Below are positions 1-5,735 of a stretch of 10,089 bases of DNA, one piece after another. This DNA comes from Ruminococcus sp. GTDB lineage: Bacteria; Bacillota; Clostridia; Oscillospirales; Acutalibacteraceae. Each line of letters begins with the position of its first letter. Within the stretch, counting starts at the first letter, position 1. The stretch covers positions 1 to 10,089 of the forward strand of contig JAFOED010000067.1 of assembly GCA_017380355.1 (NCBI GenBank), written 5' to 3'. Position numbers and translations under genes: made by a program. Under the pieces are notes generated by a model that was given only the letters and a program-made list of their open reading frames with translations, did not search any database and was not told the DNA's origin.

Positions 1-1
1 A

Positions 2-1276
2 TCACTTGCTGGTTCTTCAAAGACAATCGCTTACACTGTTGATAACACAACAGAGGGCGAGTGGAACAAGGTTGCTGTTATGTTCAACGGCACAAACGCA
101 ACAACAACACAGACTCTTAAGACAAACGTTGACAAGGGTATTTCTAAAGAAACAGAGTGGGTAATCATCGCTAACGATAAGCAGGCTGGTATTAAGAAGC
201 TCGGCGAAGTTAAGGGCCTTTCATTCAAGCTTGCTCCATTCTCAACAATTATCGCTGTAGAAAAGGCTACTTACGAAGCATGTAATTTCGAGTCTGAATT
301 CTCTACAGTTTATATCAACCACGTTGACAGCCGTACAGGCGAAATCTTCAAGACAAACACAATTATGGGTAAGCCAGGCGAAGGTTACATCGCTTCTGCT
401 GACAAGGCTATCCCTCTCAAGTATGAGATCGATACAATTGAAGGTGACACAATCGGTAAGTTTGCTGAAACTGACACAGACGTTAACTATGTTTACAAGA
501 ACTTCGTTCCTGATTCACTCAAAGCTGAAAACGGTGATATTACAGGCGACGGTTACTTAACTATCGTTGACGCTACTAAGGTTCAGCGCTACCTTGCTCA
601 TTTAGATGAGTTTGACGATACAACAAAAGCTAAGGCTGACTATAACTACGACAAAGATATCACTATCATCGACGCTACTCTCTTACAGAGATTCTTAGCT
701 TCAATGGATGTTTCTGTTTATACTCTTACAGTAAACTACCTCGATGATAATGGCGAAAGCTTCATTCCTTCATATACTAAGGAATTCCGTCTTGGTGAAG
801 AGTACGTAACAGAGCCTAAGGAGAGCGTATTCTACGAGCTCACAGGTATGCCTGAAAACGCTTCTGGTGTTATCTCAGGTAACATTACAGTTACTTACCA
901 GTACAAGTACATCGTTGAAGGTGTTAAGGTTCACGTTAAGCACAACGGTGACCTCACATGGGATCCATTCCTCTGGGCATGGGCTGATCCTGCAGATGGT
1001 GGCGGTTCTGTAAATCTCTACGATGCATGGCCTGGTTTCCAGATTACAGATAAGGACGAAGAGGGTTGGTACACAACAGAGCTCGACGTTCCTCCAGGAT
1101 ACACATACAACATCATTATCAACAATGGTGGCGGTATCCAGACATCTGACTATGTAGGCTACAGCGCTCCTGAAATCTGGGTTGTTATTGATGACGCACA
1201 GGCTATCAAGAACGGCACATGGATTACAGTTTACGCTGACAAAGAGTGTACACAGGAACTCCCTTCAGCTAAATAA
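2..1276 (+). CDS. Secreted type I pullulanase-like starch enzyme with dockerin and CBM26, C-terminal part (5' end outside window)
   Basis: The frame is open from the window edge to TAA at 1274-1276, so this is the last 424 residues of a longer protein. Residues 1-88 resemble the C-terminal beta domain of type I pullulanases (GH13): an aliphatic strand, then EWVIIANDKQAG, then a final strand with an APFST motif. Next come a MucBP-like module (about 101-167), a type I dockerin (about 178-236), a second MucBP-like module (about 239-302) and a starch-binding CBM26-like domain (about 307-412, rich in Trp and Gly). The dockerin has two 12-residue calcium loops, DITGDGYLTIVD (179-190) and DYNYDKDITIID (213-224), each followed by an AT..QR(Y/F)L helix. 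An internal dockerin plus CBM26 fits the starch-degrading amylosome described in Ruminococcus bromii. The catalytic domain is not visible, so amylase versus pullulanase rests on the short first domain. No SLH or LPXTG anchor is present, consistent with attachment through a cohesin. Confidence 0.82.
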   Translation, partial: SLAGSSKTIAYTVDNTTEGEWNKVAVMFNGTNATTTQTLKTNVDKGISKETEWVIIANDKQAGIKKLGEVKGLSFKLAPFSTIIAVEKATYEACNFESEFSTVYINHVDSRTGEIFKTNTIMGKPGEGYIASADKAIPLKYEIDTIEGDTIGKFAETDTDVNYVYKNFVPDSLKAENGDITGDGYLTIVDATKVQRYLAHLDEFDDTTKAKADYNYDKDITIIDATLLQRFLASMDVSVYTLTVNYLDDNGESFIPSYTKEFRLGEEYVTEPKESVFYELTGMPENASGVISGNITVTYQYKYIVEGVKVHVKHNGDLTWDPFLWAWADPADGGGSVNLYDAWPGFQITDKDEEGWYTTELDVPPGYTYNIIINNGGGIQTSDYVGYSAPEIWVVIDDAQAIKNGTWITVYADKECTQELPSAK

Positions 1277-1280
1277 TTTA

Positions 1281-1328
1281 ATAAAATAAAAAGAGCCTTC
1301 CTCTTTATGAGGAAGGCTTTTCTTTTTT
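1281..1328. terminator. Bidirectional intrinsic terminator between convergent genes
   Basis: A 13-bp near-perfect hairpin has arms 1291-1303 and 1309-1321 and loop TTTAT. On the + strand it is followed by a T-rich tract (1318-1327), ending the starch-enzyme transcript. On the - strand it is followed by the complement of an A-rich tract (1281-1292), ending the folT transcript. It fills the 57-base gap between the two stop codons. Confidence 0.9.
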
Positions 1329-1333
1329 GTATA

Positions 1334-1906
1334 TTAGTTTTTTGGCTTTACTAACTGACTAAGCTGAGGTGACTTTTCTATCAGCCTGAGTATGATAAAA
1401 CTGAGCATAATCTCAACTATAGCAAATGGCACGAGTATAATCGAGCGCCACATCAAAAGCTCAAAATACGGAATATTCATCATAATGTGCAACACGAGGG
1501 TGTTCAGTGGTAGTCTGCACATCGTAAGCACTACTAAAAAAGCGATTGATAAGCGCCACACTTTAGCACTGTGTGAGTATAAAACCAGTCCGAGTAAAAA
1601 TCCCTCGAAGAAGTAGCACGCTGTGATTCCCGGCATAAGCGAGAATGAAGTCGGATTGCTCAGTATTATCGACAGAATGTCACCGAAACCCGATACTATA
1701 GCTGCACACACAGGGCCGTACAGGTAAGCGACGATGACAATCGGTAAAAACGTGAATCCGATTTTCACAAACGGGGCGAAACTAAGCGTGAAGTTGGAAA
1801 AAACTCCAAGCACGATTCGTAGCGCTAACATCATCGAGCACACACACAGTGGTCCGATTTTAGATAGATTCTGCGATGAACTTTTCAGTGTTTTAAAAAA
1901 AGACAT
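1334..1906 (-). CDS. folT: Folate ECF transporter S component FolT
   Basis: A 190-residue, highly hydrophobic protein with about six membrane segments. It is the folate-binding S component of an energy-coupling factor transporter, which needs EcfT and two EcfA ATPases encoded elsewhere. The sequence follows the FolT pattern: a first helix containing ALRIVLG (28-34), KIGFTFLP (48-55), a GP at the next helix (64-65), GFGD (73-76), MPG (91-93), the LNTL segment (134-137) and an Arg near 154. Length is normal for the family. The ATG at 1906 is preceded by GGGAGG with a 7-base spacer made only of T, which is also the U-tract of the upstream riboswitch terminator. The gene has its own promoter and a THF riboswitch, which independently supports folate as substrate. 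It ends just before the shared bidirectional terminator. Confidence 0.92.
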   Translation of the reverse strand: MSFFKTLKSSSQNLSKIGPLCVCSMMLALRIVLGVFSNFTLSFAPFVKIGFTFLPIVIVAYLYGPVCAAIVSGFGDILSIILSNPTSFSLMPGITACYFFEGFLLGLVLYSHSAKVWRLSIAFLVVLTMCRLPLNTLVLHIMMNIPYFELLMWRSIILVPFAIVEIMLSFIILRLIEKSPQLSQLVKPKN

Positions 1907-1943
1907 AAAAAAACCTCCCTATCTCGTTATCACATAGGGAGGT
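1907..1943 (-). terminator. Riboswitch-controlled terminator of folT, containing the ribosome binding site
   Basis: Ten-bp perfect stem: 5' arm ACCTCCCTAT (1943-1934), 11-base loop, 3' arm ATAGGGAGGT (1922-1913), then a run of seven T (1913-1907) that touches the start codon at 1906. The GGGAGG of the 3' arm (1919-1914) is the only Shine-Dalgarno sequence for folT. The hairpin can therefore stop transcription and also hide the ribosome binding site. Confidence 0.85.
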
Positions 1944-1957
1944 AGTGTCCGTATGTA

Positions 1958-2052
1958 ACAGCGGGATGCAAAGACCGCACCGCAGGTCACCCTTTCGTTT
2001 TCGCAGCAACTCCCCGTCTGCAAAACACTTGACGCACGATCTTTTACTCTGT
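1958..2052 (-). promoter_or_regulatory. Tetrahydrofolate (THF, type I) riboswitch aptamer
   Basis: The - strand leader matches the THF riboswitch by recalled consensus. Conserved blocks in order: AGAGTA after the P1 5' strand (from 2052), GCGTCAAGTG (2035-2026), a hairpin GCAGACGGGGAGTTGCTGC (2021-2003) and ACGAA (from about 1998). Then GGTGCGGTC leads into TTTGCATCC and the P1 3' strand CTGT (1961-1958). P1 closes as ACAG/CTGT. The ligand in known members is THF or related reduced folates, and the usual target genes are folT, folE and similar. Placement directly upstream of folT, with a terminator between, is the standard arrangement; binding of reduced folate is expected to lower folT expression. 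Confidence 0.88.
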
Positions 2053-2062
2053 AATTAAACTT

Positions 2063-2090
2063 AGTATAGCATATAAATTTTAGTTGTCAA
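2063..2090 (-). promoter_or_regulatory. Sigma-A promoter of the folT unit
   Basis: Perfect -35 TTGACA (2090-2085), 16-base spacer, -10 TATACT (2068-2063). The predicted start of transcription near 2056 lies a few bases before the THF aptamer (2052). The -35 box begins two bases after the ribU stop codon (TGA, 2095-2093). Confidence 0.85.
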
Positions 2091-2092
2091 TC

Positions 2093-2782
2093 TCAAATTA
2101 CTCCGCCTAAGAAAAGTAATAGTAATACACAAACAGCGAGTAGTATTAAAGACACAACAAGCACTAAAACATATCTGCCTTTGTTAAGTTTGTTATCGCT
2201 TGTTTCTTTAGTAGGGATGAGGTGTGTTTTTCTCATCACAGTTACGAGTGGTTTGTAGAGAATAAGTGCTAAGGTTGTGTTTATACCGCCTTTGATTACG
2301 TTAAATGGCAGAAAAACCGTTGGCAACATAGAAACAACTGCTTCTCTCGGTATTCCCATATAAAGTGGTGTGAAGAGGTAGTTCCACAAAAGCATCGCTA
2401 TTGTCATAAACACAGTGCCAACTAAAAGACCGATTACAGCACTGGTTAAAGTTTTTTTGTATTTGTAGATAAGGGAAGCAGGGACGATAAAAAACGCTGT
2501 GGACAGAATGTTCATCACCATGCCGATTACGCCTGTCTGGCTTATTGTGAAGAATTCGAGAACGCTTACGAGCACGGTTACGATAAATCCTGACAGCGGC
2601 CCGAAAATAAGCGAAGCAATTACGATAATCGCGTCTTTTATATCGCAGCTTAAGAATTCGAATACCTTTATCGGAGAAGTGAGCATTGTTGAAATGTATG
2701 CAAGTGCTGTCACTGCGCCTAAAATAGCTATTTTTTTCGTAGTAAACGATTTATCATTCAGAGTCTTACTTTTCTTAGTCAT
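2093..2782 (-). CDS. ribU: Riboflavin ECF transporter S component RibU
   Basis: A 229-residue polytopic membrane protein, the riboflavin-binding S component of an ECF transporter. RibU-like elements are the basic N-terminus followed by TKKIAILGAVTALAYI (15-30, the AxxxA-type helix that docks on EcfT), KDAIIVIASLIFGPLSG (49-65), TGVIGMVMN (83-91), NYLFTPLYMG (134-143) and LPFNVIKGGIN (158-168). The ATG at 2782 is chosen because GGAGG (2792-2788) sits five bases upstream; a longer open frame to 2842 would run through the riboswitch terminator and is unlikely to be translated. After the usual end near residue 190 there is a charged linker and an additional hydrophobic segment (204-229), longer than typical RibU. 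An FMN riboswitch directly upstream supports riboflavin/FMN-related transport. No EcfA/EcfT genes are in the window. Confidence 0.92.
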   Translation of the reverse strand: MTKKSKTLNDKSFTTKKIAILGAVTALAYISTMLTSPIKVFEFLSCDIKDAIIVIASLIFGPLSGFIVTVLVSVLEFFTISQTGVIGMVMNILSTAFFIVPASLIYKYKKTLTSAVIGLLVGTVFMTIAMLLWNYLFTPLYMGIPREAVVSMLPTVFLPFNVIKGGINTTLALILYKPLVTVMRKTHLIPTKETSDNKLNKGRYVLVLVVSLILLAVCVLLLLFLGGVI

Positions 2783-2792
2783 AAAAACCTCC

Positions 2793-2826
2793 AAAATAAA
2801 AAAGCCCCGATGAAAAAACATCGGGG
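2793..2826 (-). terminator. Riboswitch-controlled intrinsic terminator of ribU
   Basis: Eight-bp GC-rich stem CCCCGATG (2826-2819) / CATCGGGG (2812-2805) with a six-T loop, followed by C and TTTTTTATTTT (2803-2793). It lies between the FMN aptamer and the ribU ribosome binding site, the standard place for an FMN riboswitch terminator in Firmicutes. Confidence 0.93.
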
Positions 2827-2853
2827 GTATTATAATACACAATTATTATGCAA

Positions 2854-2958
2854 ATCTTCTTTCATCCGGACTATACCGTCGGTTTCGGAATTTCACCGAA
2901 TCAGCTTTCGCTCGTGGACTTTAACCACCGGTGGGGAATCACACCCCGCCCCGAAGAT
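2854..2958 (-). promoter_or_regulatory. FMN riboswitch (RFN element) aptamer
   Basis: All hallmark RFN segments are present on the - strand. They are P1 ATCTTC (2958-2953) pairing with GAAGAT (2859-2854), CGGGGCGGGGTG just inside P1, the ATTCCCCACCGG..GGT helix, AGTCCACGAGC, the GATTCGGTGAAATTCCGAAACCGAC hairpin region (in pieces), and the strongly conserved GGTATAGTCCGGATG near the 3' side. FMN binding is expected to favour the downstream terminator and so shut off ribU when flavin is plentiful. Confidence 0.96.
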
Positions 2959-2964
2959 ACTATT

Positions 2965-2993
2965 ATTATATACAATTTTTCAGTTTGTGTCAA
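2965..2993 (-). promoter_or_regulatory. Sigma-A promoter of the ribU unit
   Basis: Perfect consensus: -35 TTGACA (2993-2988), 17-base spacer, -10 TATAAT (2970-2965). Transcription should begin near the aptamer 5' end (2958). The -35 box directly abuts the TGA stop codon of the licD-like gene (2996-2994). Confidence 0.92.
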
Positions 2994-3839
2994 TCATACA
3001 CACGGAGTGTCCAGATCGAGCGCAACTAAGTCGTGGTGTGGTACTCGTTTTTCCTCAGGCGGTAGCTCCATATAATCACCGAAGGCGATAGAAAGATACT
3101 CATCATATCCTTGCATTACAGGAAGCATCATTCCTTCAAACTCGAGGTAAGTTTCCTTAGCAAAAGCAGATTGTGGATACTTTTTCTTCATATAGTACGG
3201 ACCTGCGTATAGCTCTGTTGAGTACTCGTGAGTCTCAAAATCGTACTTTTTAAGCTGTTTTTCAGCAAACTTCCACACCTTAGTGCGAGCTTTTCGACTT
3301 CTCACAACTGCGAGCATAACCTTGCTTGCGAATGCTACTAACCCGCCGTGCTTTTCAGGTATAAATTCAGAAATAAACAGCGAGTAAATGAGAGTCCACA
3401 TATACTGTATGTAACGAGCAAACTTTGAGTCAGGACATCCGTCTATAGGGAAGATGTCAGTCACAATGCCGTGTGGTACATCGATGTCTTTCTGATTCTC
3501 TTTTATCATAGTAGCGGATGTGTCAACGAGCGTTGCGAATATATTGCCTGTAAAAATCTCGCCTTCGTCAGTTTTGAGCATAAGAAAACGATCTGACTCC
3601 ACCTGTTCTTTCCACAGCTTGAGCATTCTTTCCCAGTCAGGACGAGGCATAATTATGTCTATATCGTCGTCCCACGGAATAAAGCCTTTGTGGCGGCACG
3701 CACCGATTACACAGCCACCGAGTAAATACCATCTGAGCTCGTTTTTTTCACAGAAATCTTTGAAGAAAAGTAAGCTCTCAAGCTCTTTTTTCTGAAGTTT
3801 TCGAAGCGTTTCGCTATCTATTTTAATAATATCTGCCAT
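2994..3839 (-). CDS. LicD family phosphotransferase/nucleotidyltransferase-fold protein
   Basis: A 281-residue soluble protein. LicD proteins have a nucleotidyltransferase-like fold and transfer phosphocholine (or other phosphoryl groups) to cell-surface glycans or teichoic acids. The signature is at residues 40-62: LGGCVIGACRHKG then FIPWDDDIDI, where the GG and the Asp cluster (57-59, 61) form the metal and nucleotide site. Further LicD-typical parts are DIFPIDG (128-134) and the C-terminal FGDYMELPPEEKRV..HH (253-269). There is no signal peptide, so action is expected on the cytoplasmic side. The ATG at 3839 has an AAGGTG site close upstream, and only ten bases separate it from the stop of the glycosyltransferase gene, so they are almost certainly co-transcribed. 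The donor cannot be read from the sequence; no licA, licB or licC partner is visible, so choline is not assured. Confidence 0.9.
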   Translation of the reverse strand: MADIIKIDSETLRKLQKKELESLLFFKDFCEKNELRWYLLGGCVIGACRHKGFIPWDDDIDIIMPRPDWERMLKLWKEQVESDRFLMLKTDEGEIFTGNIFATLVDTSATMIKENQKDIDVPHGIVTDIFPIDGCPDSKFARYIQYMWTLIYSLFISEFIPEKHGGLVAFASKVMLAVVRSRKARTKVWKFAEKQLKKYDFETHEYSTELYAGPYYMKKKYPQSAFAKETYLEFEGMMLPVMQGYDEYLSIAFGDYMELPPEEKRVPHHDLVALDLDTPCV

Positions 3840-3849
3840 AATACACCTT

Positions 3850-4971
3850 TTATTCTTCCCAGAAGAACTTGTCCGAAATCGGCTTTACTGTATTTTTCTT
3901 GATTGCTTCTTTTACCATTTCAATTCGCTCGTTTGCAGTGTTGTCGAGTTTCTTTTTCCAGAAAGGCATTTTAACTAAACCGACTAAAGTACCCACACCG
4001 TAAGAAATGTGTAGGATAGGGAATATGAACGGTAAAAGCAAGAATTGCCACTTAGGTTTCTTAAGAATAAGACAGCCTACTGTGTTTACGATGTTAAACA
4101 TTGTATACATCGCCATTATTACAGCGAACAGTACTGGCTGTCCGAAAATAGCCCATAAAAGTAAGCTGAAAACTAAAGCGCAAACAAACACAAATGGAAT
4201 AAAGTGGAAGTAGTTAAGACACTTAAAGCATACACCACTTGTTAGTCCAATCCAGTATCCGTTGCCGTATTTTTGCTTCATCATTTTACGCAGAGTGTTT
4301 CTGGTATGCTGAAACGAGATGATTTCAGGACAACAGCAGAATTTGTATCCTGCCATTCTCATTCTGTAGTGAAGCTCATTATCCTCAGTACGACCTAAAT
4401 CCTCGTTGAAACCGCCGACCTTTTCGAAAACCTCACGCTTATATGCTGCGTGGAAAAGGCTATCGAGGTAGATTTTCTGACCTGGAGCGCGTCTGTAGTC
4501 AGCAACAGAAGAGCCAAAAAGCGACTCCTCAGCAGCTAAAAGTGTGAACTTCCAGCTTGACATACCGTCTGTGGTATTAGGTCTGCCACCGCCGACGATA
4601 TCCTCGCCTTCACTGATTTCAAAAACGTTCTTAGCGACGAAATGGCGAGGGATCTTTGAGTGAGCGTCAACTCTGATGATTATGTCGCCCGTAGCCTGCA
4701 TAAGCGCTTCGTTCCACGCTGTAGCCTGATTCTTGTTAGTGCTATCCACGAGCTTTACAGATTCAAAACCGTAGTCAGTCTCCGCGAATTCCTGCATCAT
4801 CGCTTTTGTGTTGTCAGTAGACGCGTTGTCTACGAGAATAATTTCAATTTTACTGTGAGGATAGCTCTGGTCAGCGAAATCTCTGAACAAGCCGTTGAGT
4901 ACGCTTTCTTCGTTGTACGCAATCGTACACAGCGATACTCTCATATCCTCATTTGTACTAAAATAGCTCAT
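3850..4971 (-). CDS. Family 2 glycosyltransferase, ExoA-like, with three C-terminal membrane segments
   Basis: A 373-residue protein from the chosen ATG. The GT2 catalytic domain occupies about 11-245: VSLCTIAYNEE (12-22), VDNASTDNT (47-55, nucleotide-sugar site), RVDAH (100-104, DxD-like metal site), GG.NE preceding TEDNE (195-199, catalytic acid region) and a basic QHTRN...KYGNGYW segment (221-240, equivalent of the QxxRW loop). This order resembles the succinoglycan ExoA subgroup. Three membrane segments follow (about 257-276, 278-303, 309-334), then a charged cytoplasmic tail. It likely moves a sugar from a nucleotide donor onto a lipid carrier or lipid-linked glycan at the inner membrane face. 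The start is uncertain: the frame is open upstream to a TTG at 4998 and an ATG at 4983, and another ATG lies at 4944. 4971 is preferred because AAGGA lies 12 bases upstream. The gene overlaps the end of the preceding gene by 14 bases. Confidence 0.9.
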   Translation of the reverse strand: MSYFSTNEDMRVSLCTIAYNEESVLNGLFRDFADQSYPHSKIEIILVDNASTDNTKAMMQEFAETDYGFESVKLVDSTNKNQATAWNEALMQATGDIIIRVDAHSKIPRHFVAKNVFEISEGEDIVGGGRPNTTDGMSSWKFTLLAAEESLFGSSVADYRRAPGQKIYLDSLFHAAYKREVFEKVGGFNEDLGRTEDNELHYRMRMAGYKFCCCPEIISFQHTRNTLRKMMKQKYGNGYWIGLTSGVCFKCLNYFHFIPFVFVCALVFSLLLWAIFGQPVLFAVIMAMYTMFNIVNTVGCLILKKPKWQFLLLPFIFPILHISYGVGTLVGLVKMPFWKKKLDNTANERIEMVKEAIKKNTVKPISDKFFWEE

Positions 4972-5722
4972 TTTCGTTATCATTCCTTGAGAGTTCAATA
5001 ATCCATTTGCCCGATATACACATCGCTTGAGTTATATACGGAACAACATAAAGTAAAGGTAAAACAGTGATACAAAGTAGTATCCACGGTGTAAAAGACA
5101 AGAAGAGTCTAATTACATTCTTTGAGTTACCATCCATCATTTCTTTTGATGTTTTAAAACACTCTTTAACGCTGAGGTCTTCATCACAGAAAAGTTTAAT
5201 AGATACAAAGTATTTTAAAGAGTACACAACAAGCCCTACTGTAGAGAGAATACATAAAATCCACAGTAATACCTCAAACGCAGGAACTTTAGTGTAGAAG
5301 TTAAGTCCTATTAAAATAAATACAGGCAAGAAGAAAAGTAACGCTGGTAAAAACATTCGTAAAATGTAGGAGAAAATGAAAGCAACTGATCTTGAGTACA
5401 GCCTGAATTTTGAAAAGTAGTACACAACATCGCTCATTTCATATTCTTTTTTATCTGTGTACATCATTTTTAAATATCCGAGTACAGCAGGACACAGTAG
5501 TATTACAAGAAGAGTAGTGATGCTTCTTATACCTACACTTACAATAAATTCTAAGGTGTCGCTTAGTTTAAATACATTTACAATATAAGTCTCAGTAAAT
5601 GCTACACCCTCGATTATCATATAAAACGTAGCAAGCATACCTAAACCGATGAGCGCTTTGACTAATCCGTTTTCTTTGAGCGTACTTCTTGCTTGTGTGC
5701 GTACGATTTTTTCAGCAGACAT
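4958..5722 (-). CDS. DUF975-like multi-pass membrane protein of unknown function
   Basis: A 254-residue membrane protein with about five hydrophobic segments (roughly 20-43, 60-88, 113-141, 148-175, 203-232) and a short charged C-terminus. The N-terminal IVRTQARSTLKEN and the later CFKTSKEMMDGN (189-200) followed by LSFTPWILL and a PYI motif match the pattern of DUF975-like Firmicute proteins, whose role is not established. It starts with AAGGAAG eight bases upstream of the ATG, 13 bases after the dipeptidase stop codon, and its 3' end overlaps the glycosyltransferase gene, which suggests translational coupling. From context it may assist membrane or envelope processes, but nothing in the sequence shows an activity. 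Confidence 0.8.
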   Translation of the reverse strand: MSAEKIVRTQARSTLKENGLVKALIGLGMLATFYMIIEGVAFTETYIVNVFKLSDTLEFIVSVGIRSITTLLVILLCPAVLGYLKMMYTDKKEYEMSDVVYYFSKFRLYSRSVAFIFSYILRMFLPALLFFLPVFILIGLNFYTKVPAFEVLLWILCILSTVGLVVYSLKYFVSIKLFCDEDLSVKECFKTSKEMMDGNSKNVIRLFLSFTPWILLCITVLPLLYVVPYITQAMCISGKWIIELSRNDNENELF

Positions 5723-5735
5723 AAATAATCTTCCT

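Noticed and set aside
2499..2813. Plus-strand open frame antisense to ribU
   Set aside because: No ribosome binding site or family pattern; it is the reverse complement of conserved RibU membrane helices.
2827..2838. Perfect palindrome GTATTATAATAC with a TATAAT box between the FMN aptamer and its terminator
   Set aside because: A -10 here has no -35 at 16-18 bases (TTGCAT is only 13 away), and the site lies inside the riboswitch leader. It is AT-rich linker, at most part of an alternative fold.
2783..2842. Longer ribU start giving 20 extra residues
   Set aside because: The extension would be translated across the terminator hairpin of the FMN riboswitch, and GGAGG sits five bases before the ATG at 2782.
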